From a virus: a stretch of DNA of 64,000 bases. Positions within the stretch are counted from its first letter, which is position 1. Each line of letters starts with the position of its first letter. The stretch covers positions 1-64,000 of the IMG/VR virus record IMGVR_UViG_3300032782_000006. The stretch is one strand, 5' to 3'. The position numbers and the translations under genes were made by a program. Positions 37,065 to 45,242 of the stretch are shown here, piece after piece. Below the pieces are notes generated by a model. It was not told the origin of the DNA. It ran no database searches and saw nothing but the letters and a program-made list of their open reading frames with translations.

Positions 37065-37156
37065 TATTTGTAGATTATATGACGAATAATGCAAACTGCA
37101 ACTAAAATAAGGAACAGCATTGTGAATAATGCTGTATCCAAATATTCATCAGTCAT
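37064..37156 (-). CDS. 30-residue single-helix membrane peptide
   Basis: It begins MTDEYLDTALFTMLFLILVA and continues with a short basic end. AAGGAAGG lies 6 nt before ATG. It is one transmembrane helix with an acidic outside end, coupled by TAATG to the next mini-gene. The gene follows the portal by 12 bp when read against the strand order. Its role is unknown. Confidence 0.5.
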   Translation of the reverse strand: MTDEYLDTALFTMLFLILVAVCIIRHIIYK

Positions 37157-37168
37157 TTGATGCCTTCC

Positions 37169-38590
37169 TTATTGGGTTTTATAATGCTGTTCTTCATTCG
37201 TAACTTCATCAGGAGTCATTGATTTCTGTCGAGTATATTCTGTAGGGTCTTGGGGTTTTTGAGTAGAATCGTCTTTGGGAAGTTCAGTACTAGATTGTTT
37301 TAGCCATTCCCATTCTGCTCTCATCTCTTCAAGTTCTTCGGGAGTTTTTGGAGGGAGTCCCAGCAACATTCTGTACTCGTTGATATCAATAACTTCGATT
37401 TCCGCTGCGCCTTGAGCGCGTAACTGATCAAGCACTCCGTTCTTGAATTTACGAGGTGGAAATTCTATAGAGATGGAATAGTCAAGGTATCCGTTGTATT
37501 CAAGTACTTTTTGAAGTAAGGGAGTGAACTGTTCGACGATGTGTCCTTGCATTCCGCTAATGAACGAATCCAATAACTCTGCCTTGGCTTCGTCCGAACC
37601 ACCCAGCAATGCTCCATCGGTAGCAATGAAATCTGCTGGGGAGAAATAACTGGAAAAGAAGTTGTTGATTCTAATGATTGTGTTAATCGCCATATCATTA
37701 ACAGTCGCCCCTACTTCTACTACTTTGAAATTTGAAGGAATTACAAAATTGTTATTTTTAGACCAGTTTGAAACTATACTTTTAGCAAGCTCGATATCCC
37801 CGGGTCTTGGATTTTCTACCTGGATGAAAATTGAAGGAGCCCCTACTCGATTTACAGATTGCATTTGAGCAGTCCAAGCAAACTCAGATCGTTGAAACCA
37901 AGGAACTAGATTAAAGAATAGAGGAAGGCCAACAACATCATAATCGTGACTAGGTGGTCTAAAGTGAGTAACAGATCCAAGTTCGAAGGGTTGTCCAAGA
38001 TAGTTTGTTTGATAATAGTGAATTGACATATCTTCCACACGGAATACAATCCCAGGAAGAAGAAGACCGAGAACGTCCTGTGGAGCATAAATCACCGAAA
38101 TATTTTTCCAAGGTACCGCCCGGAAAGAGGCTGCCGGTAAGTCCCTAATCATTTTTAGTTCCCAAAATCCGTCATCTGCTTGATCAATAACGTAATTGAT
38201 AACGTACGCATCAAAACAAAAACAGTCTAGGGCTCGATGCATCTGTTTATAAAGAGCAACTTCTTTAGTTTCACACATTTTTGTGAGACGTAAAGCAAGA
38301 TCTTCATCTTTGTTACCATCTTTATCTGTAACTTTGATCACAGGAGGTTTGGGAGGTAACACCAGATTGATCAATTTTAGTGCCAAACTTGTAGCTTCGG
38401 CGTTATTCCGAAGCTTCATCATTGTAACAATCGTAGTATCTTTATTTTCCCATTGGACAGACTGGTTTGGGAATATATAGACATATCCTTGTTCATAAGT
38501 AGGTGCAGCGGCCTTTTTTTTTCCCGATCCAGGAGGTCTACCTCGCCGCCTGGGGAGCATTTGTGCCATTGCATTAGTTTTATTGATCAT
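37169..38590 (-). CDS. Portal protein with AT-hook-like N-terminus
   Basis: The 473-residue protein has the layout of siphovirus portals: 'ALKLINLVLPPKPP', 'YVINYVIDQADDGFWELKMI', 'VEDMSIHYYQTN...FELGSVTHFRPPSHD', and a helical C-terminus with 'EYRMLLGLPPKTPEELEEM'. The portal forms the ring through which DNA enters and leaves the head. Residues 13-25 read RRRGRPPGSGKKK, an AT-hook-like DNA-binding motif not expected on portals. The ATG follows the GGAGATTGTACCAC leader plus two bases. Confidence 0.75.
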   Translation of the reverse strand: MINKTNAMAQMLPRRRGRPPGSGKKKAAAPTYEQGYVYIFPNQSVQWENKDTTIVTMMKLRNNAEATSLALKLINLVLPPKPPVIKVTDKDGNKDEDLALRLTKMCETKEVALYKQMHRALDCFCFDAYVINYVIDQADDGFWELKMIRDLPAASFRAVPWKNISVIYAPQDVLGLLLPGIVFRVEDMSIHYYQTNYLGQPFELGSVTHFRPPSHDYDVVGLPLFFNLVPWFQRSEFAWTAQMQSVNRVGAPSIFIQVENPRPGDIELAKSIVSNWSKNNNFVIPSNFKVVEVGATVNDMAINTIIRINNFFSSYFSPADFIATDGALLGGSDEAKAELLDSFISGMQGHIVEQFTPLLQKVLEYNGYLDYSISIEFPPRKFKNGVLDQLRAQGAAEIEVIDINEYRMLLGLPPKTPEELEEMRAEWEWLKQSSTELPKDDSTQKPQDPTEYTRQKSMTPDEVTNEEQHYKTQ

Positions 38591-38956
38591 TTGTGGTACA
38601 ATCTCCGTTTTTTTACGTTGTAATAAGTGGTATTTACGGTTATTTAACCATATTTCAAAATCACTAAATAGAGGATTTATTTTGAATTTATTTGGGGATT
38701 TTCCGCATTTTTAGAGTTTTTTTAAGGATTTTCGGGCATTATTTGGCTATTTTTTGCCATTTTTAATCCATAATTTAATTAAAAGAAGGCATTATCAGGC
38801 GTCTTTTTCCATAAAATTGGATTATTTCCAGCATTTATTTAGATGAAACCTCTATATTTACCACTGTTTAAAGTTATGAAATCAGTTAAATCAAAGTTTA
38901 TATGAGGACAGATACACTCTATTTTATAGATTTACAGCAAGTAGGGGGAGTATTCC
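38591..38956. promoter_or_regulatory. Divergent intergenic region with plus-strand promoter
   Basis: This 366-bp AT-rich gap holds imperfect repeats around GGATTTTC and GCATT at 38690-38850. A plus-strand TATA box AGTTTATATGA at 38897-38907 serves the metallophosphoesterase. For the portal only the leader near 38590 is clear; no strong minus-strand TATA box is seen. Confidence 0.5.
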
Positions 38957-39604
38957 ATAAAAATTTATTGCGCAAGTGACTTACATATAGGGTTACCTCA
39001 CGCAAACTATCCGAAGATTCTAAACTTTTTTAAGAAAGCTCAGGAAGATGCCGATGAGGTAATACTGTGCGGCGACATATTTGATTTGTGGGTTTGTGAA
39101 GAAAGGGAGATTTTGACTAAAGAACCTATGAGAAGTTGTTATCACGAACTTGTAGAACTAGCATACAAGGTTCCAACTACCTTGATATGGGGAAATCATG
39201 ACTTTAATCTGAAACATGAACTAATAATCCCTGATGTAATACCAGTAAGTGACAGGTTTACAAAAGACAATATCCATTACTGTCACGGATGGAGATTTGA
39301 TGCGCAACAACGTTTTGCGTATCCATTATACCATTGTATTACAGAACTGTGCCCGAAATTGTATCATAAATATTATAGATTTAAAAACGATATCAATTGT
39401 GACCCTAACGAAGATTCGGAATGTTGGTTAAAAATATTGAACGAAGCTAGAAAACTAGTTGACAAAAAAAAGTTTAGATTATTAGTGATGGGGCATACTC
39501 ATACCCCTCACATTGATGATAAAGTTGCAAACTGTGGAGATATGGTGGAACATTCATCATATGTGATTATAGAAGATGGTGTTCCTAGATTAATGGAAGA
39601 TTAA
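38957..39604 (+). CDS. Calcineurin-like metallophosphoesterase with probable ATA start
   Basis: All metal-binding motifs are present: SDLHIG (Asp8, His10), CGDIFD (Asp40), GNHD (Asn80, His81) and GHTHTPH near residue 180. The family starts 'M-K-I-Y-x-x-SDLH'; here the codons read ATA-K-I-Y-C-A-SDLH. ATA at 38957 lies 6 nt after GGGGGAG, and a TAG stop is just upstream, so no ATG, GTG or TTG can serve before the motif. A TTG at 39086 would delete two motifs. It resembles LpxH/YfcE-type phosphoesterases. It is the only plus-strand gene here and has its own terminator, so it may be a host-derived accessory gene. Confidence 0.8.
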   Translation: MKIYCASDLHIGLPHANYPKILNFFKKAQEDADEVILCGDIFDLWVCEEREILTKEPMRSCYHELVELAYKVPTTLIWGNHDFNLKHELIIPDVIPVSDRFTKDNIHYCHGWRFDAQQRFAYPLYHCITELCPKLYHKYYRFKNDINCDPNEDSECWLKILNEARKLVDKKKFRLLVMGHTHTPHIDDKVANCGDMVEHSSYVIIEDGVPRLMED

Positions 39605-39616
39605 AAACAGACGTGA

Positions 39617-39653
39617 TGCACCTCTAGGAGAAATCTAGAAACCTCGAGGTGCA
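39617..39653 (+). terminator. Terminator stem-loop after the metallophosphoesterase
   Basis: TGCACCTC and GAGGTGCA pair 12 bp after the stop, and AGG/CCT extend the stem past one mismatch. The stem is GC-rich with a 13-nt loop. Confidence 0.6.
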
Positions 39654-39828
39654 AAACTGTAGACTATATAATGAGGTGAGTAATTAATACTAAATCATCA
39701 ATCTATAAATAATTTTTGATTTAGTCGCCCTTGGGAGTATATAAACCCTGACCTTAAAATTGTGAACAAGAAAAGGAGGGGGAAGTATTTAAAATTTGTT
39801 CTAGTGTGGGACTGTTTTTTATGAAGTT

Positions 39829-39863
39829 AATAGTCGGTAAAATGAAAGAGATTACCGACTATT
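39829..39863. terminator. Bidirectional stem-loop at the end of the 39862 gene
   Basis: AATAGTCGGTAA and TTACCGACTATT are a perfect 12-bp inverted repeat with an 11-nt loop. It overlaps the stop of the minus-strand mini-gene and faces the plus-strand unit, so it likely separates convergent transcripts. The 39654-39828 stretch before it holds no supported gene. Confidence 0.6.
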
Positions 39864-40011
39864 AGAATCCAAATTGTTGACATAAGACCGAGCCTATGAG
39901 CATACATACCAAAGCAAAGAGTGGTAACATTACAATATCTTCAGAAAATATTTCAAAATGAGCCATGAGGAAAAAAAGAACTGTACCTATACAATAAATA
40001 TCAATCATCAT
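39862..40011 (-). CDS. Small membrane protein (49 aa)
   Basis: The frame begins MMIDIYCIGTVLFFLMAHFE and ends 'FALVCMLIGSVLCQQFGF', giving two hydrophobic segments around 'EIFSEDIVML'. GGAG is placed 9 nt before ATG. Size and two helices resemble small phage membrane proteins. It follows the secreted Gly/Pro-rich protein gene in the same direction. Confidence 0.55.
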   Translation of the reverse strand: MMIDIYCIGTVLFFLMAHFEIFSEDIVMLPLFALVCMLIGSVLCQQFGF

Positions 40012-40056
40012 AAACAAAACTCCACACTAAAAAAGAAATGACAGAAAGTTCTGTCT

Positions 40057-40422
40057 TTAATAAACAGGAACAAACTGTCCAAACTGGTTAGGGCACATGT
40101 AAACGCCATTTACGTATTGGCAACTATACCCCATAGGAGCGTTAATAGGAGCATATGGATAATATCCACCGTTACCTATCCAGCCAGGACCATATCCTCC
40201 AGGACCAAACCTGCCAGGACCCCAGCCGCCAGGGCCAAAATGGCCAGGACCAATGTGAGGGCCAAATCCGCCGCCGCCAGGACCAATGTGAGGGCCAATA
40301 TGTGGACCTGGACCTGGAGCTTTCTCTTTTGCATGATGTTTATGAGAAGCAGCATTTACCGCTACTGCAGTCAATGAGACTACAAATAATATAGCTATCA
40401 AAATAGCAAGTATTTTTTTCAT
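40057..40422 (-). CDS. Secreted Gly/Pro/His-rich protein
   Basis: The first 25 residues form a clear signal peptide, KKILAILIAILFVVSLTAVA followed by NAAS. The mature part is built of 'GPHIGPGG', 'GPGGWGPGRFGPGGYGPG' repeats and ends with 'YSCQYVNGVYMCPNQFGQFV', with two cysteines. It should be exported and is probably a cell-surface or extracellular protein made during infection. Its long leader contains several stem-loops. Gly/His-rich composition recalls the tape-measure C-terminus, although the motifs differ. Confidence 0.7.
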   Translation of the reverse strand: MKKILAILIAILFVVSLTAVAVNAASHKHHAKEKAPGPGPHIGPHIGPGGGGFGPHIGPGHFGPGGWGPGRFGPGGYGPGWIGNGGYYPYAPINAPMGYSCQYVNGVYMCPNQFGQFVPVY

Positions 40423-40494
40423 AAAATATTCTCCGTTGTGAGTTGTATTTTTAAAAATATTTTTGAAAGATTTTGTAAACTTTCAACGTAAGAT

Positions 40495-40675
40495 TGGAAA
40501 AGGATATCCCCCCTAGAAGAGAAGCAACAAACTCTTCTTGGTGAAGATGTGGGGGATATCCTGTGGGGTAGAGGTAAAGGTGAAATCCCTCGCCCCTTGC
40601 ATATTTGATACGGGATATGCGAGCCGTCGCAGAGGTGGGAGAAATGTAGAACCACCACTTTTGTCTATCGTGAGA
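40495..40675 (-). ncRNA. Structured leader or small RNA upstream of the secreted protein
   Basis: A perfect 12-bp pair AGGATATCCCCC/GGGGGATATCCT (40501-40562) encloses AGAAGAG/CTCTTCT. GCATAT/ATATGC (40599-40620) and GGTGG/CCACC (40634-40656) follow. A minus-strand TATA box TTTATATAG near 40736-40748 would start an RNA of about 290 nt ahead of the gene at 40422. Possible roles are riboswitch-like leader, independent small RNA, or terminator of the upstream protease gene. No good reading frame fills it. Confidence 0.45.
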
Positions 40676-40752
40676 AGTCATTTACTTTTCAGGATTTATT
40701 CTAAGGAAAATCCAAACAAATATTTGATGTGAGTCTATATAAATATTTTGGA

Positions 40753-41535
40753 TTAGAACCCTGTTTCTTGTTGGACAACCCAGAAATCTGTAGAGAGTTT
40801 TGTGCTTGCTAAATACTGATATGGGAGTGTAAAGTAACCTTTCATACCCCAACCAGTACCCCAAGAGTTTCGTACAATAAATACTCCTTTAGAATCATCG
40901 TATCCTACACAGCAGACGGCATGACCACCGAGCAATTGTTCATGAGATTTTGGCATCGGGACGATACCAGTTTGTTCTACCTGAGTAGTTTCAAAACTAG
41001 AATAAACAGAGAAACCAAACACGAACGGGAGTCCAGATGCTAAACAGTTTTTCATACTGTTAAGATCGTTCTGGTTATGGAACGAAGAGATTCTATAATA
41101 ATTTGTTAATTTGTGGTTAACAGCATCAGAATAAGCATTGGATGGAGGTTTTGTAAATACTTTGGATTCATCATACGGCCAAAGAATCTCATTACAAACA
41201 CCCTGAGACATTAAACATTTAATACCGTCTCGAAGTGAAGCTCCCGAATCCGAGTTTGTAGAATGTTCAAGAGCGCGTTCATTGTAGTAAATAAATAGTC
41301 TACTAACAGTCTCATAATTTGGATCTTTGTCTTTAAGTTCCAAAAACTGAATTGCACCAGAAAGAGCATGAGCAGTACAACTTCCCAATTTTCCTTGATC
41401 TTCAATTGGGGAATCTGAAGGCCGGAGATCTACTGCCGGTGGCAATGGACCAGTAAATATTTTACAATAAGTGAAATCTCTACTATCTAAGTTATCTCTT
41501 CGCCAGCCATACCTGCGTTCATTTTGACATGTCAT
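40753..41535 (-). CDS. Papain-like (C1A) cysteine peptidase
   Basis: The 260-residue protein has all active-site parts: Gln47 and Cys53 in 'EDQGKLGSCTAHAL', His in 'GGHAVCCVGYDD' and Asn in 'VRNSWGTGWGMKGYF'. There is no signal peptide. It starts close to the catalytic domain ('AVDLRPSDSPIEDQG'), so no inhibitory propeptide is present. A TATA box lies at about 41593-41601 on the minus strand. The job could be processing of virion proteins, cell-wall lysis or host attack. Lone papain-like enzymes also occur in methanogen genomes. Confidence 0.85.
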   Translation of the reverse strand: MTCQNERRYGWRRDNLDSRDFTYCKIFTGPLPPAVDLRPSDSPIEDQGKLGSCTAHALSGAIQFLELKDKDPNYETVSRLFIYYNERALEHSTNSDSGASLRDGIKCLMSQGVCNEILWPYDESKVFTKPPSNAYSDAVNHKLTNYYRISSFHNQNDLNSMKNCLASGLPFVFGFSVYSSFETTQVEQTGIVPMPKSHEQLLGGHAVCCVGYDDSKGVFIVRNSWGTGWGMKGYFTLPYQYLASTKLSTDFWVVQQETGF

Positions 41536-41627
41536 TTAAAAATCACAGAGAAAGTGACGACTTAGACTTATTTATTACTTTCTCTAAATATTCATATAAA
41601 TTTAGGGATTTCTTTTGTAATTTATAT

Positions 41628-41843
41628 CTAATCACGTGTGGGTATTATGAGAGGCTCTAAGAGGCCGTCTAACAGGCGAGGGTATTCTCTCAGGAGTATA
41701 CCTATTACCTCGTCCCTATTATACGAATAGTGAGCCTCTAATGAGTCCAAACAAATATTCATCATGTACCGAGCTTCGTCGGGATCTCTATAATTCCGCA
41801 ATACAGGGAGTAATCGGTCTGCCACTTCTCTAGATTCAACCAT
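41628..41843 (-). CDS. Hypothetical acidic protein (71 aa)
   Basis: The sequence begins MVESREVADRLLPVLRNYRD and is mostly helical ('ARYMMNICLDSLEAHY', 'VIGILLREYPRLLDGLLEPL'). GGTGAT lies upstream of ATG. A long hairpin-rich gap precedes it. No family is recognised. Confidence 0.55.
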   Translation of the reverse strand: MVESREVADRLLPVLRNYRDPDEARYMMNICLDSLEAHYSYNRDEVIGILLREYPRLLDGLLEPLIIPTRD

Positions 41844-42034
41844 TATTTATCACCGACTATTTAGAATATGGCAAAGTATATATTAGTTTTGAAATTATAT
41901 GATTATATGAGAGGTATAACATTTTAAATATTCACTTTATAGTTGTAAAAAAAACAAATTAATAAAGATTATATAGTATAAAGATAATTACTGTATTGTA
42001 CCTCCTTGGATTTCGACGAAAGACTATACAGTTT

Positions 42035-42264
42035 AGGGAGAGTTTGGCTTTGCTCACTTCCACAAACTCTCTCTAAGAAACCTTTAAATCTTGTAAAGTC
42101 GTTTATGTCTATGCTGTAAATCCAAAAAATTTACCCTCCCTTAGACTAGTGCTCTCACGGGGGGTCACTAGTCCCAATTTTAAGATGAGATCAAAATAGT
42201 GGGTGTATTTTATCAATAATATTGGTCTGGAGTAGGAATGTTGCCCCTATTCCAGATCTGGAAT
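42035..42264. other. Hairpin-dense gene-free stretch
   Basis: The 670-bp gap 41844-42516 has no supported gene. It contains AGGGAGAGTTTG/CAAACTCTCTCT (42035-42074, one wobble), GACTAGTG/CACTAGTC (42144-42173) and the palindrome ATTCCAGATCTGGAAT (42249-42264). Further AT-rich repeats and two of the 41-bp palindromic elements follow. Such density fits an origin, recombination region or a set of structured RNAs. Confidence 0.4.
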
Positions 42265-42294
42265 TCAACTCTTTTTTAGAATAATTTTAGAATT

Positions 42295-42337
42295 CTCCTT
42301 AGGAAGGAGACATACATATCCATTTCCTAAGGAACTC
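42295..42337. repeat. Dispersed palindromic element, copy A
   Basis: CTCCTTAGGAA at one end and TTTCCTAAGGAAC at the other pair around a CATATCC core. It matches copies at 42470 and 52661. No gene starts directly beside it. Confidence 0.5.
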
Positions 42338-42469
42338 AAAAATCTTATTGTATACTCAATACAATATTAATTAGGTGTTTATTTATATGATTAGTCCCAT
42401 AACACAACAACATGGCTTTTATATAATAAAGTCAAAACTGACTTTTACTTTTAGATCTTGAAAAATCAA

Positions 42470-42510
42470 GTTCCTTGTGAAATGGATATATATGTCCACT
42501 TCCTAAGGAG
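42470..42510. repeat. Dispersed palindromic element, copy B
   Basis: GTTCCTTGTGAAATGGA, then TATATAT, then GTCCACTTCCTAAGGAG. It lies 6 bp after the stop of the minus-strand gene at 42517, like copy C after the gene at 52704. It could be a terminator or an operator with a TATA core. Confidence 0.5.
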
Positions 42511-42516
42511 AAAATG

Positions 42517-42879
42517 TTAGTATCTTCGTTTTCTAATGTTTTTTATCCTATGAGTTGGACTTTTAACAGTCTTTTTAGAAGAATCTTCGGAAAGATCGTC
42601 TATTCTTTCGGAAAGAATACGATATTGTTCTAATAATGAGAAATTGTTAGGGTCAAAATCTTTATAATTGAGACCAATAAACTGTTCGATGGTGTTTAAT
42701 CGTTCAGAAATGGTTTTTCCTTGTTTTGGATTGTAACAAGACGGGATAAAACCTATGTATTCTGAAGATTCTTCTCTTGAAGGGGGAGGACAATAGTGTT
42801 GGGAAGAGATTATTCGCATGATATAGTCTAAATCCATACTATCATCATCAGGAATCCTAATAAATCCACGTTTGACCAT
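42517..42879 (-). CDS. Hypothetical protein (120 aa)
   Basis: The protein starts 'MVKRGFIRIPDDDSMDLDYI' and ends with basic 'KTVKSPTHRIKNIRKRRY'. The middle has 'ISERLNTIEQFIGLNYKDFDP' and a helix. The start 'GFIRIPDDDSMDLDYIMRII' resembles that of the 58501 gene ('GFIAVPAKDNVGHVIRIIAA'), so the two may share an N-terminal element. AGGAAATG precedes ATG. It lies 17 bp after the larger gene upstream and is probably in its operon. Confidence 0.55.
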   Translation of the reverse strand: MVKRGFIRIPDDDSMDLDYIMRIISSQHYCPPPSREESSEYIGFIPSCYNPKQGKTISERLNTIEQFIGLNYKDFDPNNFSLLEQYRILSERIDDLSEDSSKKTVKSPTHRIKNIRKRRY

Positions 42880-42896
42880 GACATCATTTCCTAAAA

Positions 42897-44009
42897 TTAT
42901 TGTTGAGCATAATTTATGACTTTGCTATTTGCATATTCTTCACATAACATTTGATACGCTACGTAATGAATCAGGTTTTCTTCGTCACAAAACTTTTCAA
43001 TGTCTTTAAGTAATTGAGGAGCTTGGGATATAAATGCTGAGGTTTGACGAACCATGTTCACAAAGATCCGCTCGTTTGCGGTAACTGTATCGTTTAGGTT
43101 ATCTATTCCATAAAAGAGGTCAAATAAAATGAACGGAGCTTTGAAATATATATATTCAGCGTGTTTTGTCATTTTTTGGAGGGAGGGGAATAGAGTTTCC
43201 GGTGCATGAGTGGTGATGTGAGATACAAACGTCGATTTTATATGAGAAACTGCGTCTGGAATCACGATTTCTAAGTTATAATCCGAGTTGAGTTTATCAA
43301 CAATACGGGAAGAGATTGTCGACAATATCGAATTTATAATATCCATTTGAGAAATTTCAGTGTTACCAGACGGAGATATCTGTTTTAAAAGCTCAATAAA
43401 AGCTGTGTATGAGATATCACATTCTACGGTTTGGTTGAGGGGTTTGGGGATGTAGATATAAGTGTCACCGTGTTTTTCAGTAATGAGTTTCATAAAAGAT
43501 TTGTACAGATCTTTACTGTGAGTGGTGAAGTTTATGGATTCCGAAAGACCAGGCCCGTTGACAAAATATTGGTATCCTCGACTAATAATGTCGGTATAGG
43601 GGTATCGGATATTGTAATCAAATGCCGCTTCCGATAAAAAGAGTTGCATCATGTATGCTGTGTGGAACAGTTTGAATTTAGGGTTTATAAAAGGGAGTCG
43701 GTTGATAGTGACTAGTTCTATCGCTTTTTTAAATTGGTTTAGTTTTAAAGACGGGACTTTGGTGTGAATGTTTGTAATTGTTTCAAAAGTGAAGATACCG
43801 TATTGGTCTGGCTCTGCATATTCTATTAGGTGGTCATTGCTCAAATCATTTAAAGAGTCGTAGATGTCTTTTGTAGGAGTGTCTGGGAATTTTGATATGA
43901 CGTGATCGACAATTTTAGAGTCGGCAGTCCAGTCTCGTTGAGTTAAGAGAAACTCGATGATAGAAAACTCTTCAGGGAACATTGAGGGGGAATCTATTGT
44001 CAATTCCAT
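42897..44009 (-). CDS. Hypothetical protein (370 aa), N-terminal helix-turn-helix-like part
   Basis: No family is recognised. Residues 15-75 ('SIIEFLLTQRDWTADSKIVD', 'DIYDSLNDLSNDHLIEYAEPDQYGIFTF') look like a winged helix. The remainder is helical with hydrophobic clusters ('LFHTAYMMQLFLSEAAFDYN', 'FKAPFILFDLFYGID'). It heads a two-gene operon with a TATA-like AAATATTTATC at 44030-44040. Codon use matches its neighbours. Confidence 0.6.
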   Translation of the reverse strand: MELTIDSPSMFPEEFSIIEFLLTQRDWTADSKIVDHVISKFPDTPTKDIYDSLNDLSNDHLIEYAEPDQYGIFTFETITNIHTKVPSLKLNQFKKAIELVTINRLPFINPKFKLFHTAYMMQLFLSEAAFDYNIRYPYTDIISRGYQYFVNGPGLSESINFTTHSKDLYKSFMKLITEKHGDTYIYIPKPLNQTVECDISYTAFIELLKQISPSGNTEISQMDIINSILSTISSRIVDKLNSDYNLEIVIPDAVSHIKSTFVSHITTHAPETLFPSLQKMTKHAEYIYFKAPFILFDLFYGIDNLNDTVTANERIFVNMVRQTSAFISQAPQLLKDIEKFCDEENLIHYVAYQMLCEEYANSKVINYAQQ

Positions 44010-44059
44010 AGAGAGTTAGAGGTATACAGTAGATAAATATTTATCCTTGAACATCCTAT

Positions 44060-44150
44060 ACTATTTGCTGCTGAATATCAGAGCTTCCACACACACTCTC
44101 CCCGATGTTGCCCCCCAACATCGGGATCCACTCCCTTTCTGCAGCATAGT
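44060..44150. ncRNA. Compact stem-loop RNA candidate in a divergent gap
   Basis: CCCGATGTTG (44101-44110) and CAACATCGGG (44116-44125) form a perfect 10-bp hairpin with a C5 loop. Outer arms ACTAT-TT-GCTGC (44060-44071) and GCAGCATAGT (44141-44150) close an 80-nt domain. It lies between divergent genes at 44009 and 44308, so it is not a simple terminator. No reading frame fits. Confidence 0.4.
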
Positions 44151-44267
44151 GTAAACTAGTATCGATTATATTTACTTCAAAGACATATTATTTGTTTTGT
44201 TCATTTAGTTATTACTCCAATTTATTTTTTTCAGGTGAATTTGCGGGACATTGTTTATTCAATAATT

Positions 44268-44295
44268 GTCCGAAAAGTATATATAATTTAAAGAC
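44268..44295 (+). promoter_or_regulatory. Regulon promoter copy driving the 44308 gene
   Basis: GTCCGAAAAG, then TATATATAATTT, then AAAGAC. This is a plus-strand member of the TCCG-TATA-CAGAC family; the gene starts 13 bp later. It is nearly identical to the minus-strand copy at 58283. Confidence 0.65.
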
Positions 44296-44307
44296 TTATT
44301 AGAGAAT

Positions 44308-44781
44308 ATGATATTAACTGAGCGAGGGCGACCAAGTAGATCAGTGTCGTGGGATAGACAAATACCGATAAGTCTATTTATAAATCCCAAGACTGATCAC
44401 ATATTTAAGGGGACTACTGACGAAAAGGGGAACTTGAATATTCATACTACTAAATGGTCTTTTCATAAATGTACTGTGATTGAGGGGGATTACAATCCAT
44501 ATCAAAATCAAATTACTGTGCCTGTAGATTGTACTGTTTGGACAGCGAGAGTTGGGAATAAGAGTATGATTTCATCTCTCAAAAAAGGGAATACTAAAAT
44601 GACAGTAATTGTTCATGAAAACAAAGTGGATTTTTATGAAAAATTCTTTAATAATTCACTGACGAGATTGGATGAAATTGTACTGCGTAAAAATCCAGCG
44701 GAGGCATGGAAGGCAATTGAAGCAGAGAAAGTGAGGAAGTTTATGAAAGAATTGAGAGAGACGTCTGAACAAACAAATTAA
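44308..44781 (+). CDS. Hypothetical protein (157 aa) with AT-hook-like start
   Basis: It begins 'MILTERGRPSRSVSWDRQIP', with RGRP as in AT-hooks. A beta-rich middle follows ('NIHTTKWSFHKCTVIEGDY', 'ITVPVDCTVWTARVGNKSMI'), and a Lys/Glu-rich helix ends the protein. It is driven by a regulon promoter and has almost no leader. No family is recognised. Confidence 0.6.
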   Translation: MILTERGRPSRSVSWDRQIPISLFINPKTDHIFKGTTDEKGNLNIHTTKWSFHKCTVIEGDYNPYQNQITVPVDCTVWTARVGNKSMISSLKKGNTKMTVIVHENKVDFYEKFFNNSLTRLDEIVLRKNPAEAWKAIEAEKVRKFMKELRETSEQTN

Positions 44782-44891
44782 ATATTTATATAGTTTGCAG
44801 ATATTCTATATAATTGAGATAGAGACTAAGTAAATATTAGATAGAAGTAGTATACTGAACTGTGAATAAAATTAAGTAGGAGTTAACAATT

Positions 44892-45242
44892 GTGAAGAAG
44901 ATAACGGATCGGTATATAAAAATTCTGAATCGGCAAGAACAAGATTTGTTGAAGTTGATGAAACGGGAAGATAAGGTGTTGAAGAAGTATAACGGAGATT
45001 TTGATTTTATATATGGGTATGAAGTTTATGGAGTGAGCGAAGACGGGAGGTTGATGATACGGCACCCAGATCAAGGGTATATGTTGATCGAAGAGAAAGT
45101 GTGGGTACGGATGATACTGTATGAGTATGCTGCGTATTTTAGAGATGAAGACGAGGCGAGAGAGATGTTGACGAGGATACCAGTGCTTAATAAATATGTG
45201 GATACCGAAATGGCATACCTATTTCCAGGAGAGTATGCATGA
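44892..45242 (+). CDS. Hypothetical protein (116 aa), paralogue of 55698 gene
   Basis: GTG start, with AGGAG 10 nt upstream. It contains 'YEVYGVSEDGRLMIRHPDQGYMLIEEKVWVRMI', which aligns with 'YQVYGFSSDNRLLLYNEDYGWFLGEAKSWVEII' of the 55698 gene. The shared core is Y-x-VYG-x-S-x-D-x-RL, D-x-G and WV-x-x-I. The N-terminus is a basic helix. Its stop overlaps the next start (ATGA). Confidence 0.65.
   Translation: MKKITDRYIKILNRQEQDLLKLMKREDKVLKKYNGDFDFIYGYEVYGVSEDGRLMIRHPDQGYMLIEEKVWVRMILYEYAAYFRDEDEAREMLTRIPVLNKYVDTEMAYLFPGEYA

Noticed and set aside
40419-40681. Two minus-strand frames of 79 and 76 codons
   Set aside because: They read through the stem-loops of the structured leader, overlap each other and lack ribosome-binding sites.
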